This document shows, piece after piece, positions 1 through 7,832 of a stretch of 64,000 nucleotides of DNA (positions are counted from its first letter, which is position 1; the number at the start of each line of letters is the position of its first letter). A model generated the notes under the pieces. That model made no database searches and had not been told where the DNA came from. It saw only the letters and a list, made by a program, of their open reading frames with translations. This DNA comes from Allopusillimonas sp048270225 (GTDB lineage: Bacteria > Pseudomonadota > Gammaproteobacteria > Burkholderiales > Burkholderiaceae_B): the NCBI GenBank assembly GCA_048270225.1, contig JBLWTG010000004.1:348896-412895 (forward strand). The letters are read 5' to 3'. Made by a program: the position numbers and the translations under genes.

Positions 1-773
1 ATTTTTTTCCAGGTCCTGCCCGAAGCCAAAAGGCTCAACGCGTTATAGGTGTGATTGGTCAAGGACAGGTACTTGGTGACTTCGGGGTACTTGTTGGCAT
101 AAATGACAGCCAGTGGAATCTCAAGCCCATCTATCGTTCCCTGCTGCACCGCCGTAAACACATCGCTCCATGACATGGGGACAGGATTTGCCCCCAGCGC
201 CCGGAAGCTGGAAATAAAAATATCACTGGGCTGTACGCGCAGGCGGATCCCGCCCAGATCATCCGGCTTGGTGATGGGCCGCTTGTTGTTGATGACCTCG
301 CGGAATCCTGCTTCAGCAAAACCCAGGCTGATCATGCCTTTTTTCGCCAGCTTTTCCTGCATCAGCTCGCCCGCTTTGCCATCCAGCGTCTCATGCGCCT
401 GTTGACTGTTGGCATAGAGAAATGGCAGGTCGTTCAGCTGGAAAGCCGGCACGATGTTTCCGACATAAGTGCCGGTAAAGACGCCGAATTCGAGTGTGCC
501 GAGGCGCAATCCCTGCAGCATTTCGGTTTCGTCGCCAAGCTGGTGGTTGCCAAAGAACTGGATGTCATACTTGCCGGGGGCAGCCTTCTCCAGCTCTTCC
601 GCAAAATAATGCGCTGTGATGGCGTAGGGGTCTATCTTGCTGTCCGCGGTAGGCCATCCGATCTTCACCACCGTGGCTGCGGCGGATGAAATGCTGGTCA
701 TGCCCAGCGTCAGCGCGAATACGGCGCCGATGACAGACAAGCCACGGCTCAATGAGTGGTGATATGTTGGCAC
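1..773 (-). CDS. TRAP transporter solute-binding protein, DctP family (3' end outside window)
   Basis: Reading the minus strand from a GTG at 773 gives 257 open codons running off the left edge. The first ~28 residues form a signal peptide (basic start, hydrophobic core, SSAAA-like cleavage site). The mature part shows DctP-family signatures: a GWPTADSKIDPYA-like first strand, FFGNHQLGDETEMLQGLRLG, and a QQGTIDGLE segment that normally contacts the carboxylate ligand. The GTG is chosen because AGGAGA lies 5 bases upstream and it gives a complete signal peptide. It would be the periplasmic receptor of a TRAP importer whose membrane subunits should lie to the left. It diverges from the RraA/hydroxyacid operon at 1120, so a 2-hydroxy or 2-oxo acid ligand is plausible but inferred. 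Confidence 0.9.
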   Translation of the reverse strand, partial: MPTYHHSLSRGLSVIGAVFALTLGMTSISSAAATVVKIGWPTADSKIDPYAITAHYFAEELEKAAPGKYDIQFFGNHQLGDETEMLQGLRLGTLEFGVFTGTYVGNIVPAFQLNDLPFLYANSQQAHETLDGKAGELMQEKLAKKGMISLGFAEAGFREVINNKRPITKPDDLGGIRLRVQPSDIFISSFRALGANPVPMSWSDVFTAVQQGTIDGLEIPLAVIYANKYPEVTKYLSLTNHTYNALSLLASGRTWKK

Positions 774-1119
774 TTCTGTCTCCTGTTTATATTTGATTGT
801 GCGGCCAGTGCTGTCGAGCCTGAGCCCGCATGCCTGACGCTTTACTGTAGCCAATTGTGTCTCCTGGACAGATATGGCGCAAATAGAAAAATGGCACGGT
901 TTATTAGCTTCAGACTATCAGTTCGGATGCCCATGGCCTGAACGCATCTATCCTGCGGCAATGCATAGTTGGTATCTATCAATGATGCGCAAACATCTAT
1001 TTGTTTCTATGAGACGGTTGAGCCATCATATGCCCATGCGCGGGGGCATCAGCGATGATCGAGCGCCCGCCATCCTAAAACCTATTACAGCCCAGAGGGC
1101 AGATACGGCAGGAGTCAAT
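774..1119. promoter_or_regulatory. Divergent intergenic region between TRAP receptor and RraA operon
   Basis: About 346 bases separate the two divergent starts. An open frame runs through part of it in phase with the RraA-like gene, but it has no ribosome site and its translation is unlike the family, so I treat it as non-coding leader. Promoters for both directions should be here. I could not pick a convincing -35/-10 pair or palindrome by eye. Confidence 0.4.
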
Positions 1120-1791
1120 ATGAAGCAGGAAGCAATCGAGCCGGCATTGATGCAGCGTTGTGCTGCAATCGGCAGCAGTACCTGGGCCGATGCGCTGGAC
1201 ACGTTGGGCATACAAGGTGTGGTCCAAGGCATTGCACAGCGTGCCGGGCAGGGGCGTGTCGTGGGTGCGGCCATCACCGCGCGTCATCAATGGGGGCCGC
1301 TCGGCGAGTTTGATCGCGCTGATTTTGCGGTTGGACAATTGGTCGCCGCAACCGGACCCGACAGAATTCTGGTGATTGACGTCGACGGTCAGGCGATTTC
1401 CACCTTCGGCGGCATCGCTTCGACCGCGGCAAGCCTGCGCGGCGCCACCGCCGTCATGATCGACGGCGCCTGCCGCGACGTCGATGAAATCCAGGCTGCC
1501 GGGTTATGGATGGCCAGCCGTCATGTAACGCCCCTGACCGGCAAAACGCGTCTGCGTCTTCAGGAGATGGGCGGACGGGTCATGCTCGGCGGCATCGGCG
1601 TTGAAGAAGGAGATCTCATCGTCGGAGACGATACCGGTATTGTTGTGATCCCTCGCAAGCGCCTCGAGGAAGTGCTGGCCGCTGCGGAGCAGGCCCTGGC
1701 GACGGATAATCAGGTTGAGAGCGCCGTTCGACAAGGCGTGCCTTTCGCCGAAGCGGCAGCCGCCGCGAACTACATCCCATCCCGGTCCTGA
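1120..1791 (+). CDS. RraA-like / HMG-aldolase family protein
   Basis: A 223-residue protein of the RraA / 4-hydroxy-4-methyl-2-oxoglutarate aldolase family. The family signature is visible: GG at 97-98, Arg107, then IDGACRD at 114-120 whose Asp and Arg normally bind Mg2+ and the pyruvate-like moiety. Catalytic members cleave 4-hydroxy-2-oxo acids to pyruvate plus a second oxo acid; other members only regulate RNase E, but the metabolic neighbours argue for an enzyme. The ATG at 1120 is preceded by GCAGGAG at 5 bases, so I reject the longer in-frame start at 874. It is followed 4 bases later by a 2-hydroxyacid dehydrogenase, so the two are surely co-transcribed. Substrate unknown. Confidence 0.85.
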   Translation: MKQEAIEPALMQRCAAIGSSTWADALDTLGIQGVVQGIAQRAGQGRVVGAAITARHQWGPLGEFDRADFAVGQLVAATGPDRILVIDVDGQAISTFGGIASTAASLRGATAVMIDGACRDVDEIQAAGLWMASRHVTPLTGKTRLRLQEMGGRVMLGGIGVEEGDLIVGDDTGIVVIPRKRLEEVLAAAEQALATDNQVESAVRQGVPFAEAAAAANYIPSRS

Positions 1792-1795
1792 ACAC

Positions 1796-2755
1796 ATGCC
1801 TCACCCTGTTTATGACATCGTGCAGCTGGCTTCTTTGGGCAAGGACTTCGATGAGGCCCTGGCGACCAGATTCCGGGTGCTCGCCCTGTGGGACGATCCT
1901 CAAGCGCTTGAGCATCTTGCGCCGGCGAGCGCCGCAAGCGTCCTCGTTACCTCAGTGCGCCGAGGGCTTTCACGGGAGGTCATCTCGCGCCTGCCGGCGC
2001 TGCGCGCAGTATGCAGTTGGGGGGTGGGCTACGAAACGCTGGATGTCGCCGCCACGAAAGAGCGCGGCATCGTGGTCAGCAACACCCCAGACGTACTGGA
2101 TGATTGCGTGGCCGACCTTGCCTGGGCGCTGCTCTTGACTGCAGCACGACGCACCAACGTCGGTGATCGCTACGTCAAGACGGGGCAATGGAAAACTATA
2201 GGCGCCTTCCCCTTGTCCACGCGGGTATGGGGCAAGCGTCTGGGCATATTGGGCATGGGCCGGATAGGCATGGCCATCGCCCAGCGCGCCCAGGGTTTCA
2301 ATATGCAGGTGCGCTATCACAATCGGCGCGAACGTCCGGATGCACCCTTTACCTTTGAACCATCGTTGCTGCAGTTGGCGCAATGGGCTGATTTTCTGGT
2401 GCTGGCATGCCCCGGCGGTCCGCAGACACATCACATCGTGGATGCTGATGTACTTCGCCAACTGGGACCACAAGGCATCCTGGTCAACATCGCTCGCGGT
2501 TCCGTGATCGACCAGGCGGCATTGCTCAGTGCCTTGAAGGACGGGACGCTTGGCGGGGCGGGCCTGGATGTGCTGGAGCACGAACCCGCCGTACCCGATC
2601 CCTTCAAGGAAATGGATCAGCTCGCGCTCATGCCGCATGTCGGCAGTGCGACGCACGAGACGCGGCAGGACATGTCCCGGCTGGTTCTGGACAATGTCGA
2701 GTCATTCCTGACGACGGGCCGGCTGCTGACGCCAATCAGGGAAGGGCTTGCATGA
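1796..2755 (+). CDS. D-2-hydroxyacid dehydrogenase (glyoxylate/hydroxypyruvate reductase type)
   Basis: A 319-residue cytosolic NAD(P)H-dependent dehydrogenase. The Rossmann fingerprint GMGRIG is at 153-158, and the catalytic triad is Arg234 (in IARGS), Glu263 (in EHEP) and His281 (MPHVGSAT), so all key residues are present. WGVGYETLD near 75-83 is the substrate-loop motif of the family. Length is normal. The true start is ATG 1796; a longer frame from 1715 overlaps the RraA gene. It probably reduces a 2-oxo acid (glyoxylate, hydroxypyruvate) released by the aldolase, or runs in reverse on a hydroxy acid. Its stop overlaps the next start as ATGA, which implies translational coupling to the FAD oxidase. 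Confidence 0.92.
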   Translation: MPHPVYDIVQLASLGKDFDEALATRFRVLALWDDPQALEHLAPASAASVLVTSVRRGLSREVISRLPALRAVCSWGVGYETLDVAATKERGIVVSNTPDVLDDCVADLAWALLLTAARRTNVGDRYVKTGQWKTIGAFPLSTRVWGKRLGILGMGRIGMAIAQRAQGFNMQVRYHNRRERPDAPFTFEPSLLQLAQWADFLVLACPGGPQTHHIVDADVLRQLGPQGILVNIARGSVIDQAALLSALKDGTLGGAGLDVLEHEPAVPDPFKEMDQLALMPHVGSATHETRQDMSRLVLDNVESFLTTGRLLTPIREGLA

Positions 2756-4194
2756 GCACATTTCTGCAGGCGCTTGAAGACATGCTCGGTCCGGCGCAGG
2801 TATTGACGGGCGAGGATGCGCAACCCTATCTGACCGACTGGCGCCGCTTCTGCACCGGACGGGCGATGGCAGTGGTGCGGCCAGCCAATACCCAGGAAGT
2901 TGCAGACACCGTACGCTTGTGCGCCGAATACGGCGTGCCGATCGTGCCGCAGGGCGGAAACACCGGGCAGGTTGCTGCCGCCACGCCAGACGATACGGGG
3001 CAGGCCATCGTTGTCAGTCTGCAGCGACTCAATCGCGTTCGGGCTATCGATACGGAGAACGACACCATTACCGTCGAAGCAGGTTGTGTTCTTCAGGCCG
3101 TCCAGGAAGCAGCCAGATCGGCTGATCGCTTGTTTCCGCTTTCTCTGGGTGCGGAGGGCAGTTGTTTCATCGGTGGAAATCTCGCCACAAATGCCGGCGG
3201 CACGCAAGTGCTGCGCTATGGCAACGCGCGTGAGCTGGCCCTTGGTCTGGAGGTCGTCACCGCCGAGGGCGCCATTTGGAATGGGCTGCGCGGCTTGCGC
3301 AAGGACAACACAGGCTATGCGCTTCGCGACTTGTACATAGGCAGTGAAGGCACGCTCGGGATCATCACCGCGGCCACCCTCAAGCTGTTTCCCCTGCCCA
3401 ATGTCCAGCGCACTACGCTACTCGCGGCGAAAAGCCTGTTTGATGCGGCAGGGCTCCTGCAACTGGCCCGTTCCGCGCTGGGGGCTTCGCTCACTGGGTT
3501 TGAGGTCATGTCGCGAGCCTGCCTGGAACTGGTCGTCGAGACTCATCCGCAGCAGCGGCTGCCTTTCCACAGTGCGCCTCAGCACACCGGGTGGTACATC
3601 CTGCTGGAAGTATCCAGCAGCGAAGATGAAGCCTACGCAGCGCACCAGTTCGAAGTGCTGCTGGAGCGGGCGATGGAGGCAGGGCTGGTCCTGGATGCGG
3701 TGATTGCAACGTCGCAAGCGCAAAGTGATGCCTTCTGGCATCTGCGCGAAAGCATCACGCTGGCGCTGGCCCAGAGCGGTTACTGCATCAAGCATGACAT
3801 TTCACTGCCCGTGTCCATGATCCCCGATTTTGTGCGGGAAACGGACCTTGCCATCCAGGACATCTATCCAGGCACGCGAATGATGGTATTCGGCCATCTG
3901 GGCGACGGCAATCTCCATTACAACCTGCTCGGGCCTGGGGGCGCCGCCCGCGAAGACGTCGCCGCCAGGGAGCAGGCAATCCAGGCGCTGGTGCATGAAC
4001 GCGTCGTTGCCGCCGGCGGGTCCATCAGCGCTGAGCAGGGCATAGGCTCGCGCCGTGTGGCGGATCTCGCCCTATACAAGGACCCGGTCGAGCTGTCGCT
4101 GATGCGCCGCATCAAGCAGGCGCTGGATCCTCAGGGCATCATGAATCCAGGCAAAGTACTGTCTGGTTCAAGCTCTTTGCCCACGGAGTCGTGA
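2752..4194 (+). CDS. FAD-linked oxidase of the GlcD / D-2-hydroxyglutarate dehydrogenase family
   Basis: A 480-residue protein with the VAO/PCMH FAD-binding fold in the N-terminal half: PQGGNTG at 66-72, an SLGAEGSCFIGGNLATNAGG segment near 135-155, and GSEGTLGIIT near 198. The C-terminal FAD-oxidase domain has HLGDGNLHYN (metal/substrate site) and SAEQGIG near the end. These match flavin dehydrogenases that oxidise D-lactate, glycolate or D-2-hydroxyglutarate and pass electrons to the respiratory chain. It ends the three-gene operon. Having both an NAD-linked and a flavin-linked 2-hydroxyacid enzyme in one operon suggests a pathway that starts from a 2-hydroxy acid; which one cannot be told. 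The gene ends tail-to-tail with the creatininase gene. Confidence 0.92.
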   Translation: MSTFLQALEDMLGPAQVLTGEDAQPYLTDWRRFCTGRAMAVVRPANTQEVADTVRLCAEYGVPIVPQGGNTGQVAAATPDDTGQAIVVSLQRLNRVRAIDTENDTITVEAGCVLQAVQEAARSADRLFPLSLGAEGSCFIGGNLATNAGGTQVLRYGNARELALGLEVVTAEGAIWNGLRGLRKDNTGYALRDLYIGSEGTLGIITAATLKLFPLPNVQRTTLLAAKSLFDAAGLLQLARSALGASLTGFEVMSRACLELVVETHPQQRLPFHSAPQHTGWYILLEVSSSEDEAYAAHQFEVLLERAMEAGLVLDAVIATSQAQSDAFWHLRESITLALAQSGYCIKHDISLPVSMIPDFVRETDLAIQDIYPGTRMMVFGHLGDGNLHYNLLGPGGAAREDVAAREQAIQALVHERVVAAGGSISAEQGIGSRRVADLALYKDPVELSLMRRIKQALDPQGIMNPGKVLSGSSSLPTES

Positions 4195-4225
4195 CTCAAG
4201 CGCTCGAGCCAGGCTCGCCGTTTGG

Positions 4226-4939
4226 CTAGACATCCATCCAGGCGTTGTCCAGCAATTGGCAGGTTTCATCGACACCGGCGCGCCAGATGTCCATCATTTC
4301 CTCGTCGGAGCGTTGGTATTCGCCGCCATAATTGCCGTCGCCGATATACTTGCGCACAGCGCGGGCGGATAGTTGTGAAAGCTTGACAGGATTGATGCCC
4401 GGCTTTTCTTCCTCAGGCATGTCAACGCCTGCAATACGGTTCCATGGGAAGTTTTCCATCCAGGAGGCGTGCGAGGCGTTCGTGGAGATGGCGCGCACAC
4501 GCTTCATCACTTCAGGCGCTGCCCACCAGTTGTGGATCACAACGCGCGCGTCCTGATGCTGGTTCAGCCAGTTGCCGATGAATGTCTGTACAGGACTGTT
4601 GCCGCCATGCCCATTGACCAGGAATATCCGCCGAAAACCGCTTTGATACAAGCTGTCGAGAATGTCCGTGACCAGTGCGCCGTATGTATCGGGGCGGATG
4701 TTCATGGTGCCCGGAAAGTCGGTAAAGTACGCAGCCATGCCAAATGGCAGCCCTGGATAAACAGGTATGCCCATGCGTTCGCCGGCTTCTTCGGATATGC
4801 GGGACGACAGAATGAAATCCGTGCACAGGCTTAAATAGGCGTGCTGTTCAGTGCTGCCCAGCGGCAGGATAACGCGGTCATCGTGTTTCAGATATTCCTC
4901 TACCTGAAACCAGTTCATCTCTTTAATCAACATCTTCAC
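4226..4939 (-). CDS. Creatininase-family amidohydrolase
   Basis: A 237-residue cytosolic metal-dependent amidohydrolase. The family metal ligands are visible: Glu31, His33 and Asp41 in PLGSTEQHAYLSLCTD, His111 in VNGHGGN and probably Glu162 in the SHASWMENF segment. The family opens small cyclic amides (creatinine) or cleaves formamides, as in riboflavin/F420 side reactions and mycofactocin processing. The start overlaps the end of the GntR regulator gene by 17 bases, and the set symporter, regulator, hydrolase reads as one operon. An inferred role is intracellular hydrolysis of an imported cyclic amide or related nitrogen compound. The Tyr/Cys around the third ligand (AYLSLCTD) differ from the more common HGPHLPLGTD, so the substrate may not be creatinine. 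Confidence 0.85.
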   Translation of the reverse strand: MKMLIKEMNWFQVEEYLKHDDRVILPLGSTEQHAYLSLCTDFILSSRISEEAGERMGIPVYPGLPFGMAAYFTDFPGTMNIRPDTYGALVTDILDSLYQSGFRRIFLVNGHGGNSPVQTFIGNWLNQHQDARVVIHNWWAAPEVMKRVRAISTNASHASWMENFPWNRIAGVDMPEEEKPGINPVKLSQLSARAVRKYIGDGNYGGEYQRSDEEMMDIWRAGVDETCQLLDNAWMDV

Positions 4940-5915
4940 TTCCTTGTTTCTTTTCTGCCAGTCTCTCGGTGAAGTTGAGATAGGCAGGCAGTAGTGTTTC
5001 TCTCAGGTACCGCGGTTCGGGCACATGGATATATTCAAAAGCCGGCTTGGCGTCCAGATAGTCCTGCACCAGATGGTGGCATCCCGTGCTGTAGATCACT
5101 GTCTGGCATTGCGAAATTTTTGCGTCAAGATCGGGATCTCCGACGGCAAAAACGTCTATGGCGCCCAAGTGGGGGGCAAAGCTGTTTACCCCTTCAATCA
5201 TTGCCGGTATGAATGTCGGGAAACGCGATACCAGCAGTACGCGGCTGTCTGCACGCAGGCTCGCGAGATTGCGGCGCGTGGTCTCGGCCGGAATCAGGTA
5301 GGGAGCCAGGACTATCGTTTTTTCCGACACCCGCTGCTGTATCCGCTTAACGCAGTGCGGCAGTGTCAGGTAAAAATGACAAGCGTCGACCTGGTCTTGA
5401 GACATGGCGGCGAACTCGTCAAAGGTGCACACTGAAATCAACTGGCGCTGAGGCAGGAGCTGCCGGATGATGGCAACGTATTCCTGGCTCATGCGGTTGG
5501 AATTGCCCACCATCATCATCGTAATCGTGGCATCGACCGCGCTTTTATGGTGTCGGGTCTGCTGCTGGATCATGTCCATAAAGAAAGACGGCTCTATGGA
5601 CAATTGTGCCGTTTCGTCCAGCAGCGCCTGAAAGCGGGCGCGCAGCGATGCGAGCCTGTGTTCGATTGACGAGTCCACGCTTTCGGCGCAGACAAACGTC
5701 CCCTTGCCCTGGCGGGCATCAATCAGGCCTTTGTCCTTGAGCTCTTTATACGCTGTGCCTACCGTCAGGGGAGACACCTGCAGCGAACGGCTGAGTTCGC
5801 GTACCGAAGGCAGGGGGGCGCCATTGCGAAACTTGCCGGCCATGATGCCGTATTCGATGGCGCCCACAATCTGCACATGCAGGGAAATAGGCAGGGAACG
5901 ATCTATGCTTATCAT
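4923..5915 (-). CDS. GntR-family transcriptional regulator with large C-terminal sensor domain
   Basis: A 330-residue regulator. Residues 1-75 are a GntR winged helix: LHVQIVGAIEYGI, LPSVRELSRSLQVSPLTVGTAY and a DARQGKGTFV wing. Residues ~90-320 are a mixed alpha/beta region that looks like a periplasmic-binding-like or response-domain fold rather than FCD or UTRA; I could not assign it firmly. It lies between the symporter (stop/start overlap ATGA at 5912-5915) and the creatininase gene, so it is co-transcribed with what it probably controls. A palindrome at 7782-7811 ahead of the operon is the best candidate operator. Confidence 0.85.
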   Translation of the reverse strand: MISIDRSLPISLHVQIVGAIEYGIMAGKFRNGAPLPSVRELSRSLQVSPLTVGTAYKELKDKGLIDARQGKGTFVCAESVDSSIEHRLASLRARFQALLDETAQLSIEPSFFMDMIQQQTRHHKSAVDATITMMMVGNSNRMSQEYVAIIRQLLPQRQLISVCTFDEFAAMSQDQVDACHFYLTLPHCVKRIQQRVSEKTIVLAPYLIPAETTRRNLASLRADSRVLLVSRFPTFIPAMIEGVNSFAPHLGAIDVFAVGDPDLDAKISQCQTVIYSTGCHHLVQDYLDAKPAFEYIHVPEPRYLRETLLPAYLNFTERLAEKKQGSEDVD

Positions 5916-7420
5916 GAGCTGCTGGGCGTCGAGTCGGGCTTGGTGTCAAGTTTGAATAAATTGTCGAAATGCCGGTCCAGCGTATGCCGGGATGCGCGTT
6001 TGCTGCACCAACTGACGACAACCATGATCACCATGGTGGCGAGCCAGCAAACAATCAGTGGGTCGAATCCAAAAGCCCACTCCTTGTACCAGATTACCAT
6101 CACGACATAAAAGATCTCGCCCAGGATGACTGCGCTGATAGCGCCCGTGCGCGTGGCACCCTTCCAGTACATGCCCAGAATGACTGGCGCGACCCATATG
6201 CCCAGCCCGCCGAAGGCAAAGCGTATCAGCGCAAAGATGCCTGCGGGTTTTGCAATACCTATCAGCACAGCCAGCATGCCCAGCACGACGGTCATCCAGC
6301 GCGACATGGACATCAGGTATTTCGGAGAAGCCTGCGGATTGACCAGATTCTGGTACAGATCGCGGGTAACGCCCCCGGTTGCCACGATCAGCAGGGCGGA
6401 GATCGTCGACATGCCGGCTGATACGATGCCAGTGATCAGCAGCGCGGCGACAAAGGACGGCAGACCCTGCTGCAGCACCAGAGGTACGATGAAGTCTGTT
6501 TGCTTGCCGGTGAGTCCGGTAATGAAGGTGGAGGCGTTCACTCCCGACCATTCAATCATCGTCGCCGACAGCAGCATGCCCAATGTTCCGAGGATCACCG
6601 CCTTGAACATGGTGCGAAAGCTGTTCATGGTGAAGAATTTGGTGAACAGCGTGGGTTGGCCGATGGTAAAGAAGCTCCACATGACGATCATGGACGCATA
6701 GGTTGCCCAGGGGAAGTTATTGTTGGCGCCGGGATGCGTCAGGTGCGCGGGACTGGTGGCTGCCAGTTTGCTGGTGATGGCTTCCATACCGCCGCCCATC
6801 TGTATGGTCAGAACAAACGTCACAATGGCGGTCGCAACCATCAAGGCGCTTTGCAATACGTCCGTCAGCATGGCGCCGCGCATGCCGCCTGCAATACAGT
6901 AGATACTGACCACAATGCCCATGACCAGGACGCCGACCCATTCCGGGCCGCCGGTGAAGACGTTGTAGATAACGCCGGCGCCGACAGTCTGCGCACCCAT
7001 CATGGCAATGACGAAAATCAGCATCATGATGGCGTGCACGCCCCGGATGGCATTTGATTCGTAACGGTCGGACAGGTAGTCCGTCATGGTCATGAAACCA
7101 TAGCGCCGTCCCATCACCATCAGCTTGCGGCCTACAAGCAAGGCGGGAACAATCATGGAGAATGCCAGGCCAGGCACGGAGATGCTCATGCCTGCAAAAC
7201 CGGTGCCATAGGTGACCGCCGGCACGCCCATGAATGTGCTCATGCTGTACTGGCTGGCAAAATAGGCAAACCCGCCCACCAGCGCGCCGGCCTTGCCGCC
7301 CATGACGAGAAAATCACTGAGTGATTTGGTCTGGCGCTGTGCATATACGCCTATTCCCAGCATGATCAGGAAAAATATACCCAAGGTAATGTAAAACGGC
7401 CCCGGGTTGGGTTGCACCAT
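5912..7420 (-). CDS. Sodium:solute symporter family permease
   Basis: A 502-residue inner-membrane protein with about 13 hydrophobic segments, typical length for the SSS (SLC5-like) family. Visible signatures include the first helix followed by KSLSDFLVMGGKAGALVGG, the Na+-site region FASQYSMSTFMGVPA, and GGMRGAMLTDVLQ. ATG 7420 is chosen because AAGGA lies 6 bases upstream; a GTG at 7438 that overlaps the previous stop is the alternative, and the longer frame from 7507 has no support. It likely imports the substrate of the creatininase-family enzyme by Na+ symport. The small hydrophobic protein encoded just upstream probably is its partner, as for other SSS carriers with DUF997/DUF3311-type helpers. 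Confidence 0.9.
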   Translation of the reverse strand: MVQPNPGPFYITLGIFFLIMLGIGVYAQRQTKSLSDFLVMGGKAGALVGGFAYFASQYSMSTFMGVPAVTYGTGFAGMSISVPGLAFSMIVPALLVGRKLMVMGRRYGFMTMTDYLSDRYESNAIRGVHAIMMLIFVIAMMGAQTVGAGVIYNVFTGGPEWVGVLVMGIVVSIYCIAGGMRGAMLTDVLQSALMVATAIVTFVLTIQMGGGMEAITSKLAATSPAHLTHPGANNNFPWATYASMIVMWSFFTIGQPTLFTKFFTMNSFRTMFKAVILGTLGMLLSATMIEWSGVNASTFITGLTGKQTDFIVPLVLQQGLPSFVAALLITGIVSAGMSTISALLIVATGGVTRDLYQNLVNPQASPKYLMSMSRWMTVVLGMLAVLIGIAKPAGIFALIRFAFGGLGIWVAPVILGMYWKGATRTGAISAVILGEIFYVVMVIWYKEWAFGFDPLIVCWLATMVIMVVVSWCSKRASRHTLDRHFDNLFKLDTKPDSTPSSS

Positions 7421-7430
7421 GGCTATTCCT

Positions 7431-7694
7431 TCATTCACGGTTGTCCCCTTCCGACTGGTTTTCGTCAAAGGCCCGGTATTCAGGCCGCTGCAGGCATTGC
7501 CGCGCAAATAGCACGATCAACAACAGCACAATGCTGCCGTGAATGAGCCATCCGTAGACAAAAACCGGCACCCCCATCCATCCCGGCACATACTCGGTAT
7601 TGAAGAAAAATGGGAAGGGAATGATGATAAAGACGTACATGAACATGAAGATGTAAAACCATCTGCGTTCAAAGATGTTGCTGCGCATATCCAT
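7431..7694 (-). CDS. Small two-helix membrane protein, probable symporter partner
   Basis: An 87-residue protein with two hydrophobic segments (about 10-30, WFYIFMFMYVFIIIPFPFFF; and 40-65, VFVYGWLIHGSIVLLLIVLF) and a charged acidic tail. Its size, two-helix plan and position directly before a sodium:solute symporter match the small DUF3311/DUF997-like subunits of such carriers. ATG 7694 has GGAGGG 6 bases upstream. Its stop is 11 bases from the symporter ATG, and an alternative symporter GTG start would overlap it. It is the first gene of the leftward operon. Function as a transport subunit is inferred from position only. Confidence 0.75.
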   Translation of the reverse strand: MDMRSNIFERRWFYIFMFMYVFIIIPFPFFFNTEYVPGWMGVPVFVYGWLIHGSIVLLLIVLFARQCLQRPEYRAFDENQSEGDNRE

Positions 7695-7781
7695 TGCGCA
7701 CCCTCCAAAAATGCTGCACCACAACTGCCGGCTCTTGTGGTGAACAGTGAAATCCAATAAAGTGTTATGTTATTTTAATAC

Positions 7782-7811
7782 AGTTACTGATCACTGATGA
7801 TATGAGTAACT
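7782..7811. promoter_or_regulatory. Candidate operator: interrupted palindrome in divergent promoter
   Basis: Arms AGTTACT (7782-7788) and AGTAACT (7805-7811) are a perfect inverted pair with 16 bases between. It lies between the symporter operon (start 7694) and the DegT gene (start 7833), only 22 bases before the latter. GntR regulator binding is inferred. Confidence 0.5.
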
Positions 7812-7832
7812 ACCCTAATATATTGCTTGGCT

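Noticed and set aside
874..1119. N-terminal extension of the RraA-like gene
   Set aside because: Composition and sequence are unlike the family; ATG 1120 has a strong ribosome site.
1970..2656. 228-codon minus-strand frame
   Set aside because: Lies entirely opposite the dehydrogenase gene, which has all catalytic motifs; a shadow of GC-biased codons.
5946..6551. 201-codon minus-strand frame inside the symporter gene
   Set aside because: Out-of-frame reading of the symporter; rich in Arg/His as shadows usually are.
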